The notes beneath the pieces are model-generated. The model saw only the letters and a program-made list of their open reading frames with translations, did not search any database and was not told where the DNA came from. Of a stretch of DNA of 29,895 nt, positions 11,437-18,359 are shown piece after piece. The translations under genes and the position numbers were made by a program. This stretch comes from a virus, in IMG/VR virus record IMGVR_UViG_3300049032_000060, positions 1-29,895 of that record. The stretch is one strand, 5' to 3'. Positions within the stretch are counted from its first letter, which is position 1, and every line of letters begins with the position of its first letter.

Positions 11437-12954
11437 ATGAGAAATCCGACCGCGATCCAGCGCATGCAGGCGCGGCGCGCGATGGCGCTGTCCGCTGGCG
11501 GCTACACCGGCGCCAAGATCACGCGGGCTGCGTTGGCTGCGTGGCACACCATGGGGGGGTCGCCCGCCACCGACGTCATCGTTGACCTGCCGACGCTGCG
11601 CCAGCGCTCGCGCGACCTGGAACGCAACGCGCCTGTGGCAGCCGGCGTCGTCAACACCACCGTCTCGCATGTCGTCGGCACCGGCCTGTCGTGCAACCCG
11701 CAGATTGACGCCGCGTTCCTCGGCCTGTCCGAGGAGCAGCGCGATGCGTGGCAGGGCGATGTGCGCCGCCGCTTCCGCGCCTGGAGCGAGTCGCCCGACT
11801 GCGATCTTGCCCGCCGGCTGACGTTTTACGGCCTGCAGGACTTGGCGCTGCGCGGCACGCTGGTGAGCGGTGATGCGTTCGCGCTGACCCCGATGGTTCA
11901 GCGCAACGGCCGCACCAGGCTGGCGGTGCAGCTCCTCGAGGCGGACTTCTGCTCGAACCCGAACCGTGAAGCCGACACCGAGACGCGCACCGAGGGCATC
12001 GACCACGACCCCGTGACCGGCGAAGCCGTCACATTCCACTTCACGAACCGGCATCCTGGCGACAACGTCGTCGACCTGACCTGGACCGCGGTGCGTGCGC
12101 GCGGCGAGCGCACAGGCCGCCGAAACGTGCTGCACCTGTACCGGCAGATCCGGCCCGGCCTGCGCCGCGGCGTGCCGATCCTGGCGCCCGTCATTGAGCC
12201 GCTGAAGCAGCTGTCGCGGTACACCGACGCCGAGCTGGCGGCGGCCGTGACCTCGGGTCTGTTCTCCGTGTTCATCAAGATGGACCCGAAGGCCTTCGAG
12301 GACCTCTTCGCGGACGATGCGCAGGGCGCGCTGCTGAACAACGCGCAGAAGTGGTCTGGCGAAATGGAAGGCGGCCAGGCCGTGAACTTGCTGCCCGGCG
12401 AAGAGCCAGTGCAGGTCAACCCGGCCCGGCCGAACGCGCAGTTCGACCCGTTCGTGACCTCATGCATTCGCCAGATCGGCATGGCCATCGGCATACCGTA
12501 CGAGGTGCTGGTGATGCACTACCAGAGCAGCTACTCGGCCGCGCGCGGCGCGCTGCTCATGGCCTGGAAGTTCTTCATGGGCTGGCGCGACTGGCTCGCG
12601 ACCAGCATGTGCCAGCCGATCTATGAGCTGTGGCTCGCCGACGAGATCGCCAACCGCCGCGTCGTCGCGCCCGGCTTCTTCTCCGACGAGGTGCGCCGGC
12701 ATGCTTGGTGCGGCGCGCAGTGGGTCGGTGATGGCCCAGGCTCAATCGACCCAAAGGCTGAGGTCGAGGCGGCGAAAGAGCGCGTCGCACTGGGTATCAG
12801 CACCCTGCAGGCCGAGAGCATCCTGCACAACGGCGTCGATTGGGAAACCAAGCACGCGCAGACGGTGCGCGAGGCCGCCGCGCGTCGCGAGGCGAAGCTC
12901 ATGGTGCCTGGTGATGCGACGCCGGCCGCCGCGGAGCCGGCCGCGGCTGCGTAG
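11437..12954 (+). CDS. Portal protein, lambda family
   Basis: 505 aa; starts 4 nt after the connector gene. N-terminal region RSRDLERNAPVAAGVVNTTVSHVVGTGL and RFRAWSESPDCDLARRLTFYGLQDLALR, plus the central GVPILAPVIEPLKQLSRYTDAELAAAVTSGLFSVF and YQSSYSAARGALLMAWKFFMGWRDWL, are hallmark segments of the lambda gpB/phage_portal_2 family. The dodecameric portal is the DNA entry channel at one head vertex, the docking site for terminase and later for the neck. The C-terminal Ala/Pro/Glu tail is low complexity. Length is typical. Confidence 0.95.
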   Translation: MRNPTAIQRMQARRAMALSAGGYTGAKITRAALAAWHTMGGSPATDVIVDLPTLRQRSRDLERNAPVAAGVVNTTVSHVVGTGLSCNPQIDAAFLGLSEEQRDAWQGDVRRRFRAWSESPDCDLARRLTFYGLQDLALRGTLVSGDAFALTPMVQRNGRTRLAVQLLEADFCSNPNREADTETRTEGIDHDPVTGEAVTFHFTNRHPGDNVVDLTWTAVRARGERTGRRNVLHLYRQIRPGLRRGVPILAPVIEPLKQLSRYTDAELAAAVTSGLFSVFIKMDPKAFEDLFADDAQGALLNNAQKWSGEMEGGQAVNLLPGEEPVQVNPARPNAQFDPFVTSCIRQIGMAIGIPYEVLVMHYQSSYSAARGALLMAWKFFMGWRDWLATSMCQPIYELWLADEIANRRVVAPGFFSDEVRRHAWCGAQWVGDGPGSIDPKAEVEAAKERVALGISTLQAESILHNGVDWETKHAQTVREAAARREAKLMVPGDATPAAAEPAAAA

Positions 12955-12974
12955 CGCAGCGCCGAAATCCCCCC

Positions 12975-13003
12975 TTATTTCCGGCACTTCGAGTCCCTAG
13001 AGT
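12975..13003 (+). promoter_or_regulatory. Late-promoter-like element B
   Basis: TTATTT (12975-12980) and TAGAGT (12998-13003), again exactly 17 bp apart. It lies in the 91-bp gap between portal and protease genes. It shares AATCCCCCCTTATTTC, a following GGC, an aligned CTA at the second box, and downstream GCGCC with element A. Expected start about 13010, giving a 5' leader of about 35 nt to the protease start at 13046. The rest of the gap shows nothing else. Confidence 0.55.
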
Positions 13004-13045
13004 CCGCGCCATTCGATTTCAGCCGCCAGGCATCGAGCGCGAGAC

Positions 13046-14053
13046 GTGAGCAAGACCGCAGTCAAGGAACGCCCCACCGCCGAACGGCTCGACGCCGTGC
13101 TGCTCGGCGCTCCACTGGAACTGAAGGCGGAAAAGGAAGGCGGGCTGCCGGCGAAGTTCAGTGGCATCGCCTACTCGGGCGGCTACGTGGCCGACTACGG
13201 CGTGGTGATCGACATGGCGTCGACCACCTACAAGCAGCGCATGCCGCTGCTCGACCACCACATGCGGTTCGCCATCATCGGCGTGATCGAGCAGGCCGCC
13301 ACGAACGACCAGTTCCAGATGGTCGTCGGCGGCAAGCTGTTCAGCGACATCGAAGGCAGCGAGGCGAAGCGCATCGCTGAGTTCTCGCAGCGTGGCGTGC
13401 CGTACGAAATGAGCGTTGGCCTGTACGGCTACACGCGCGAATACGTGCCAAGCGGCAAGTCCATCCAGGTGAATGGCCAGACCTTCAACGGCCCGGTCAC
13501 CGTGCTGCGCAACGGCCAGGTCCGCGAGACCTCCATCGTCACCCTCGGCGCCGACCCGCGCACCGAGTCGAAGTTTTTCGACCTCCCCTCTGGAGAAGAC
13601 CCCATGACCACGCAAACCGTCGAGCAGCTGCAGGCCCAGGTCGCGCAACTCACCGCCCAGGCAGCCACGCAGGAGGCCAAGCACCAGACCGAGCTCGCCG
13701 CCGCGCGGGCTGAAGGCGCAAAGGCAGAGCTCGAGCGCATCAAGGGCGTCGGCGAAGCGGTGCTCCCGGGGCATGAAGCGCTCGTGCTGACGCTGCAGTT
13801 CGACGGGAAGACGTCGCCCGGCGAAGCAGCGCTGCAGGTCATGAAGGCCGAGCGCGCGAGGCTGGATCTGGCCGTGAAAGAGCACCAGCAGGATGCGCCC
13901 GCACCGGTGCCGACCGGTGGCACGCCAGCTGTGACGCCACCGAAGCAAGGCGAGAAGACCGACCAGCAGAAGGCTGACGAAGTCGTCGCCCTCGCCGCCA
14001 AGGAAGGCATCGACCCGCTGCTGGCCGCTCAGCGCCTCGGTTACGCCGGCTGA
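13046..14053 (+). CDS. Prohead protease fused to scaffold domain
   Basis: 335 aa, GTG start 13046 (weak ribosome site). The N-terminal about 170 residues form an HK97-type (S78-like) serine protease: LLDHH with H71 (or H72), MSVGL with S123, and VRETSIVTLGADP with E161 fit the His-Ser-Glu triad. A coiled-coil scaffold region (residues about 187-240, VEQLQAQVAQLTAQAATQEAKHQTELAAARAEG) and a C-terminal segment (DEVVALAAKEGIDPLLAAQRLGY) follow. It guides capsid assembly and then cleaves scaffold to allow maturation. This is the same fusion logic as lambda C with nested Nu3. An internal start at 13604 is annotated separately. Confidence 0.9.
   Translation: MSKTAVKERPTAERLDAVLLGAPLELKAEKEGGLPAKFSGIAYSGGYVADYGVVIDMASTTYKQRMPLLDHHMRFAIIGVIEQAATNDQFQMVVGGKLFSDIEGSEAKRIAEFSQRGVPYEMSVGLYGYTREYVPSGKSIQVNGQTFNGPVTVLRNGQVRETSIVTLGADPRTESKFFDLPSGEDPMTTQTVEQLQAQVAQLTAQAATQEAKHQTELAAARAEGAKAELERIKGVGEAVLPGHEALVLTLQFDGKTSPGEAALQVMKAERARLDLAVKEHQQDAPAPVPTGGTPAVTPPKQGEKTDQQKADEVVALAAKEGIDPLLAAQRLGYAG
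13604..14053 (+). CDS. Nested scaffold protein (internal start), 149 aa
   Basis: In-frame ATG at 13604 (codon 187 of the protease gene) is preceded by GGAGAAG (13592-13598), a better ribosome site than that of the full-length gene. The product starts MTTQTVEQLQAQVAQL and contains the entire coiled-coil scaffold region without the protease. This mirrors lambda Nu3 inside C. Scaffold is needed in many more copies than protease, which gives a reason for a second start. Independent expression is inferred. Confidence 0.65.
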   Translation: MTTQTVEQLQAQVAQLTAQAATQEAKHQTELAAARAEGAKAELERIKGVGEAVLPGHEALVLTLQFDGKTSPGEAALQVMKAERARLDLAVKEHQQDAPAPVPTGGTPAVTPPKQGEKTDQQKADEVVALAAKEGIDPLLAAQRLGYAG

Positions 14054-14089
14054 TCGGCGCCGCACCCCTCACCACATCAGGAGCACACC

Positions 14090-14437
14090 ATGGGCATGCA
14101 AGGCAGCTACTCGGTCCTCGCGCTGACCGTCCAGGCCGCGGCCACCCTCGCCGCGAATCGGTTCATCGAGGCCGACGGCACTTACCCGGCGGCTGGCGGC
14201 AGCGCCCTCGGCGTCACGCGCTTCGCCGGCGTCAGCGGTGACCAGATGACCGTCGACTGCCTCGGCACTGCGATCGTCGAAGCCGGCGGCGCGATCGCCG
14301 TCAAGGGCGCATGCAAGGTCGACGCGGCCGGCAAGGTGCTCGCACACGACAGCACCAACAAGATCGTCGCGATGGCCCTGACCGCGGCCGCAGCCGACGG
14401 GGACCTGATCCACGTCCTGCTGATCCCGAACGCCTGA
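14090..14437 (+). CDS. Capsid cement/decoration protein (DUF2190-like), 115 aa
   Basis: ATG 14090 with AGGAG about 6 nt upstream. Sequence (LALTVQAAATLAANRFIEADGTYPAAGG, ALGVTRFAGVSGDQMTVDCLGTAIVEAGGAIAVKGACKVDAAGKVL) matches the DUF2190-type capsid decoration proteins that lie immediately before the major capsid gene. These beta-rich trimeric proteins stabilise the expanded shell, like lambda gpD in role. Size and position fit. No oddities. Confidence 0.85.
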   Translation: MGMQGSYSVLALTVQAAATLAANRFIEADGTYPAAGGSALGVTRFAGVSGDQMTVDCLGTAIVEAGGAIAVKGACKVDAAGKVLAHDSTNKIVAMALTAAAADGDLIHVLLIPNA

Positions 14438-14477
14438 CCGGCCCCGACCACCCATCGACACCTGACGGAGCACCTTC

Positions 14478-15431
14478 ATGGCCCAGCAGACCACCGCACA
14501 AGCCCGGGTCATCGACCCGATGTTGACCGCCATCGCGCGCGGGTATGTCAGCCCGCAGGCGCCGGTCGCGGACGTGCTGTTCCCGCGCGTTCCGGTGGGC
14601 GCCCGCGCCGGCAAGATCCTCAGCTTCGGCGCCGAGGACTTCATGCTGGTCAGCACGAAGCGCGCGCCGGGCGCGAACACGATGCGGGTGCAGTTCGGCT
14701 ACGCCAGCGCCGACTTCGTGCTGAACGACTACTCGCTGGAAGGCGCGGTGCCTCGCGAGCTGATGGAAGAGGCCCAGGCGGTGCCGAACCTCAACCAGGC
14801 GACGATGGCGATCCGCAAGGTCCAGAACATGATGGATCTGGAGCGCGAGGTCGAGGCTGCCACTCTCGCCACGACCGCGGCCAACTTCCCGGCCGGCAAC
14901 AAGGTGACGCTGTCGGGCACCGATCAGTGGACCGACTACACGAACAGCGACCCCTTCGAGGACATCAACACCGGCAAGGAAGCCATCCGCGCCAAGATCG
15001 GCGTCTACCCGAACGTGCTCGAGCTGGGTCCCGCGGTGCTGACGGCGCTGCGCAGCCACCCGAAGGTGCTGGACCGCCTCAGCACCGCCAGCGACCGCCC
15101 GCCGGCCACCATCCAGCAGCTGCAGACGCTGTTCGAGGTCGAGCGCATCGTCGTGGGCCGCGCGGTGCAGAACACCGGCACCGCGACCGCGCCGACGTTC
15201 ACCGACGTCTGGGGCAAGCACGCGCTGCTGGCCTACACGACGCTCGCCACCGCCCAGGACATGGGGTCCCCCAGCTTCGGCTACACGTACCAGCTGCGCG
15301 GGTACCCGTTCGTCGAGCAGTCGTACTACGGTAACAACGAGAAGACGTACTACTACCCGTACACCGACGCGCGGAAGCCCTACCTCGTGGGCAGCACGGC
15401 CGGCTACCTGATCACCAACGCCGTCGCCTGA
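14478..15431 (+). CDS. Major capsid protein
   Basis: 317 aa; GGAG about 7 nt before ATG 14478. Position after protease/scaffold and cement genes and the sequence (DPMLTAIARGYVSPQAPVADVLFPRV, DFMLVSTKRAPGANTMRV, NLNQATMAIRKVQNMMDLEREVEAATLA, LLAYTTLATAQDMGSPSFGYT) fit the major capsid family used with lambda-like modules. It is expected to adopt the HK97 fold and form the icosahedral shell. It has no long N-terminal delta domain; the separate scaffold supplies that role. C-terminal aromatic stretch KTYYYPYTDARKPYLVGS. Confidence 0.92.
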   Translation: MAQQTTAQARVIDPMLTAIARGYVSPQAPVADVLFPRVPVGARAGKILSFGAEDFMLVSTKRAPGANTMRVQFGYASADFVLNDYSLEGAVPRELMEEAQAVPNLNQATMAIRKVQNMMDLEREVEAATLATTAANFPAGNKVTLSGTDQWTDYTNSDPFEDINTGKEAIRAKIGVYPNVLELGPAVLTALRSHPKVLDRLSTASDRPPATIQQLQTLFEVERIVVGRAVQNTGTATAPTFTDVWGKHALLAYTTLATAQDMGSPSFGYTYQLRGYPFVEQSYYGNNEKTYYYPYTDARKPYLVGSTAGYLITNAVA

Positions 15432-15468
15432 TCCCGGGCGCCGCGCACCACCTCATCAGGAGCCAACC

Positions 15469-15795
15469 ATGGCCACGAAGAAGCTGAACATGATCGCGCT
15501 GATCGCCCTGACGACGATCCGCCACAGTGGCGAAGTCTTCGAAGAAGGCGACGAGCTGTCCGTCGACGAGAAGGCGGCCGAGCAGCTGGTCGCCTCAGGC
15601 TCTGCTGCCACGCCGAAGGTCGCCGCTGCGCAGGAAGCGGCTGGCAAGAAAGCCGCCGCCGCGAAGGCTGCCCGCGAGAAGGCCGATGCTGCTGCCGCCG
15701 CCGCGCGGCAGGCCGAAGCTGATGCCGCGGCGCAGGCCCAGGCAGAAGCCGAAGCCGCAGCGGCCTTGGCCGCCGGCAACAAGCCCAAGACCTGA
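15469..15795 (+). CDS. Small head-region protein with Ala/Lys tail, 108 aa (paralog of 16608 gene)
   Basis: ATG 15469 with AGGAG upstream. Residues about 18-45 (RHSGEVFEEGDELSVDEKAAEQLVASG) form a compact beta-like unit. About 60 residues of Ala/Lys/Glu/Gln-rich helix follow. The same unit recurs in the protein at 16608 (HNGVIVRPGEILHVSEKVAKVLLASS). Proteins of this type are found between capsid and neck genes in related phages without a known role. Predicted to be a minor head or assembly protein; function unknown. Confidence 0.7.
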   Translation: MATKKLNMIALIALTTIRHSGEVFEEGDELSVDEKAAEQLVASGSAATPKVAAAQEAAGKKAAAAKAAREKADAAAAAARQAEADAAAQAQAEAEAAAALAAGNKPKT

Positions 15796-15818
15796 CGCCC
15801 AGCCTGAGCGGCCGCGCC

Positions 15819-16118
15819 ATGCCCATGCAAGAGGACCTGTCCGTGTTCTTCAACGCGCAAGAACACGGCACGACGGTGCAGATCGACGGCCAGAACGTCG
15901 TGGGCATCCTCGAGCGCGGCTATGGGGACGTCTCCGGCATTGCAACGACGCGGCCCGCCTTCACGTGCCCACTCTCCGCGGTGCCCTACGTCGAGGCCGG
16001 CTCGACCCTCATCGCTCCGCCCGACGATGCCGTGCCTGAGGTCACCGTCTACGAGGTGCGCCAGCCCGAGCCTGACGGCACCGGCATGGTCACGCTGCCG
16101 CTGGAGCTGCCGACGTGA
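15819..16118 (+). CDS. Head-tail joining protein, lambda FII-like, 99 aa
   Basis: ATG 15819 (MPMQEDLSVFFNAQEHGTTV). The sequence has the FII-type beta-barrel pattern: DLSVFFN, ATTRPAFTCPLSAVPYVEAGSTLI, then EVTVYEVRQPEPDGTGMVTLPL. Position (after capsid, before a U-like gene) and length (lambda FII is 117 aa) agree. It attaches to the head connector after gpW and gives the surface to which the tail docks. The stop overlaps the start of the next gene by 4 nt. Confidence 0.8.
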   Translation: MPMQEDLSVFFNAQEHGTTVQIDGQNVVGILERGYGDVSGIATTRPAFTCPLSAVPYVEAGSTLIAPPDDAVPEVTVYEVRQPEPDGTGMVTLPLELPT

Positions 16119-16585
16119 GCGTCCTGCGCGCCAACATCCGCGAGGCGGCCGTCTCGGTGCTCAAGGCCGCGAACACGCTCGCCGGCCAGTCCGTCGCCGA
16201 GCACCCGTTCAACGACCGCCCGGTCGCGCGTTCGTTCGTGGTCGAGGACTTCGGCGCGAAGCACAGCGAGGGCAACGTCACCGAGGCGCAGGAGTTGCTG
16301 AGCGAGTTCGACGGCGACGTCCTGCGCCGCTACCGCTTCTGCGTCATCGCCGAGGCCGTCGGCGGGTCGAACCCGCAGCGCGATCGCGACGTCATGTGCG
16401 GCCAGGCCGAGGCGGCCCTCGTGGCCGCGGTCCTCGGCGACCAGCTCGGCGCGGCGAAGTCGATCCAGCTGGCCGGCTACGCGGCCGACGACCACAACGA
16501 CGCCGATGCGCCGATCCGTCGCGGCCTGCAGGTCTTCGAGGTCACCTACATCACCGCCGCCGGCGCCCCTTCCACCTCTCTCTGA
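16115..16585 (+). CDS. Tail terminator protein, lambda gpU-like, 156 aa
   Basis: GTG start at 16115 overlaps the FII-like stop (GTGA). The protein (SVLRANIREAAVSVLKAANTLAGQSV, RYRFCVIAEAVGGSN, DVMCGQAEAALVAAVLGD, LQVFEVTYIT) has the alpha-beta layout and order of lambda gpU, which caps the completed tail tube as a hexamer and contacts the head connector. Residues RSFVVEDFGAKHSEGNVTEAQELLSEFDGDVLRRY form a long loop. Position before the tube gene supports the assignment. Family assignment rests on layout and context. Confidence 0.7.
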   Translation: MSVLRANIREAAVSVLKAANTLAGQSVAEHPFNDRPVARSFVVEDFGAKHSEGNVTEAQELLSEFDGDVLRRYRFCVIAEAVGGSNPQRDRDVMCGQAEAALVAAVLGDQLGAAKSIQLAGYAADDHNDADAPIRRGLQVFEVTYITAAGAPSTSL

Positions 16586-16607
16586 CACGCAAACGGAGCG
16601 ACAGACC

Positions 16608-16847
16608 ATGGCCACCATCCTGAACCCCGCGACGAAGTTCTCTCCCGTCGCAATCACCGCCAAGCAGCCGGTCGCCCACAACGGCGTGATCGTGCGGCCC
16701 GGCGAGATCCTTCACGTCTCCGAGAAGGTCGCGAAGGTCCTGCTGGCCAGCAGCGAGTCCTGGGGGCCCGTCGAGAAGGAAGCCCCCGCAGCCCCGGCTG
16801 CCGCCGCCGCAACCGACGCGGCCGCCGCCAAGAAGCCCGCGGCCTGA
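16608..16847 (+). CDS. Small protein with Ala-rich tail, 79 aa (paralog of 15469 gene)
   Basis: ATG 16608 with CGGAG 9 nt upstream. Core VAHNGVIVRPGEILHVSEKV and AKVLLASSESW align with the 15469 product: conserved H, G, G, L, V, E-K, A, L and A-S positions. The tail is Ala/Pro/Lys-rich, ending AAAKKPAA, again like its paralog. It lies between the tail terminator and the tube gene. Probably a structural accessory protein; function unknown. Confidence 0.65.
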   Translation: MATILNPATKFSPVAITAKQPVAHNGVIVRPGEILHVSEKVAKVLLASSESWGPVEKEAPAAPAAAAATDAAAAKKPAA

Positions 16848-16884
16848 GCACGCGACTCCCACCTGACCAACCCGGAGCGATTCC

Positions 16885-17529
16885 ATGTCCTACATCCTCA
16901 CCAAGGGCTCCCAGGTCTACCTGGAGAGCGCGCGCGCAGCCAGCAAGGCCATCGAGAGCGCCACGAACGCGAACCCGGTGGTCTTCACGTCCACCGCGCA
17001 CGGCTACGCCAACGGTGACCCAGTGCTCCTGCTGATGGAGGCCTGGAGCGACTTCAACAACGTGATCGCTCAGGTGTCGTCGGTCGCGGCGAACGAGTTC
17101 ACGATGGCGGGGTACAGCTCGACCGACACCGCCATGAACCCCACCACGGGGGATACCGGCACCTCCTACGAGATCACCTTCGGCACGCGGATCGGCCAGA
17201 TCCTCGAGGCCAGCAGCGAAGGCGGCGAGCCGAAGTTCGAGACGATCAGCCCGTGGGACGAGTTCCGGGACATCGACATCCCGAACGGCGAGACCGCATC
17301 GCGCTGGCGCTGCAGCCTGGGCTTCGACCAGGCCCGCACGGATCAGCAGGCCCTGCTGGCGGCATCCCGCGCGCGCACGCCCAAGGCGATGAAGTTCGTC
17401 ATGGGCGGCGCGGTGCAGTACGGCTACGGCTACGTCTGGGCGTCGGAGCAGGCCGACTATCAGCCGGTCGTCCGCCGCCGTGTCGCGTTCCTGTTCATCG
17501 GCAAGGCCACCAGCTTCGTCGCTGCCTGA
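16885..17529 (+). CDS. Major tail tube protein
   Basis: 214 aa; GGAG 7 nt before ATG 16885. Immediately upstream of the G/GT chaperone pair, the usual place for the tube gene. The sequence begins MSYILTKGSQVYLES and contains an Ig-like/beta-sandwich insertion (NPVVFTSTAHGYANGDPVLL, VIAQVSSVAANEFTMAGYSST), then the tube core (EGGEPKFETISPWDEFRDIDIPNGE, MKFVMGGAVQYGYGYVWASEQ, RRRVAFLFIGKATSFVAA). It polymerises into hexameric rings around the tape measure protein. Confidence 0.85.
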   Translation: MSYILTKGSQVYLESARAASKAIESATNANPVVFTSTAHGYANGDPVLLLMEAWSDFNNVIAQVSSVAANEFTMAGYSSTDTAMNPTTGDTGTSYEITFGTRIGQILEASSEGGEPKFETISPWDEFRDIDIPNGETASRWRCSLGFDQARTDQQALLAASRARTPKAMKFVMGGAVQYGYGYVWASEQADYQPVVRRRVAFLFIGKATSFVAA

Positions 17530-17541
17530 CCTGGAGCGCGA

Positions 17542-17916
17542 ATGGCCTACAAGCTGGTTGTCTCCAACAAGGTCGCCTTCAAGGTCGCGTTCTCGATCAA
17601 CGCCGACGGGAAGGACCACGATTTCGGCATGCGGCTGGAGGCCGAGCGTATGCCGCACGACACGCTCGTGCAGGAGGGGCGCTCGCCGGAGTTCGCCAAC
17701 CGGCCGCTGGTCGCGTACCTGCGCGAGCGCGTGGGTCTGCGCATGGTCGGCTGGGTGGAGGACAAGTCCCCACTGAAGGACGCCGACACCGATGCGTTCG
17801 TTGCTGCGGGGGACGCCGCACTGGAAGCCCTTCCGGAGCTGGTCTCCAACATCGCAGGGCTGATCTACGCCGGCTACGTCGCCGCCATCACCGCGAAGGG
17901 CAAGGCGGGAAACTGA
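17542..17916 (+). CDS. Tail assembly chaperone (G analogue)
   Basis: 124 aa; lies between tube and tape measure genes like lambda G. Sequence starts MAYKLVVSNKVAFKVAFSIN and has helical segments typical of chaperones (LVAYLRERVGLRMVGW, DAFVAAGDAALEALPELVSNIAGLIYAGYVAAI). The codons just before the stop are GGA AAC inside the slippery heptamer GGGAAAC, so a fraction of ribosomes should shift -1 and continue into the downstream ORF. G-type proteins coat the tape measure protein and recruit tube subunits. Confidence 0.85.
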   Translation: MAYKLVVSNKVAFKVAFSINADGKDHDFGMRLEAERMPHDTLVQEGRSPEFANRPLVAYLRERVGLRMVGWVEDKSPLKDADTDAFVAAGDAALEALPELVSNIAGLIYAGYVAAITAKGKAGN

Positions 17917-17948
17917 TCGCGCTGGCCGCGCTGCTGGCGGCCGGCGCG
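17907..17948 (+). promoter_or_regulatory. Programmed -1 ribosomal frameshift signal
   Basis: GGGAAAC (17907-17913) fits X_XXY_YYZ in the zero frame (G GGA AAC), right before the G-gene stop TGA 17914-17916. After a 4-nt gap comes a strong stem: CGCGCTGGCCGC (17918-17929), loop GCTGCTG, GCGGCCGGCGCG (17937-17948), 12 pairs with one G-U. The -1 frame is open from here to 18359. Lambda G-GT uses GGGAAAG in the same place. Confidence 0.92.
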
Positions 17949-18359
17949 TTCTCTGAAGGGGCGTCAGATGAGCAGCAGTCCGTCGATGACGCTCCACCAC
18001 CCGAGGCCAAGCCACCGGCCCGGCAAGAGGGAGCCATGGCACTGCTGCTTGCCGAGCAAGCCAGAGTGGCCGCAGAGCAGCCCGACGAGTTCTGGGTGTG
18101 GCAGGAGCACGTCGCCGCGCTTGAGCTGTTCCGAGCCGTCGCTACGCAGTTTCGGTATAGCGCCACTGGCCTGCCAACCGGGCTGGACTACGCCTCGGTT
18201 CGGGCTTCCCCCTTCTTCGTCGCCCTCCCAGTCGACCAGCGCGAGTCGACATTCGCCGACGTCTGCGTCATGGAGCGCGCATGGATCAGCGCGGTCATTC
18301 GAGCCGAAGCTGAACGTCGCCAAGAGCGCGAGCATTTCGAGGCGCTAGGCCATGGCTGA
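17913..18359 (+). CDS. T part of the G-T tail chaperone fusion (DUF1799-like), reached by -1 frameshift
   Basis: Open in the -1 frame from codon CTG at 17913; 148 aa added to G gives a fusion of about 272 aa. There is no good independent start near its beginning. The first part is a hydrophobic and then Pro/Ala-rich linker (LIALAALLAAGAFSEGA, DDAPPPEAKPP). Residues from about 60 on (FWVWQEHVAALELFRAVATQFRYSATGLPTGLDYASV) match the DUF1799 pattern, the recognised lambda gpT equivalent. The stop overlaps the tape measure start by 8 bp. Role: the T domain of GT binds tube protein while the G part binds the tape measure. Confidence 0.88.
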   Translation: MIALAALLAAGAFSEGASDEQQSVDDAPPPEAKPPARQEGAMALLLAEQARVAAEQPDEFWVWQEHVAALELFRAVATQFRYSATGLPTGLDYASVRASPFFVALPVDQRESTFADVCVMERAWISAVIRAEAERRQEREHFEALGHG

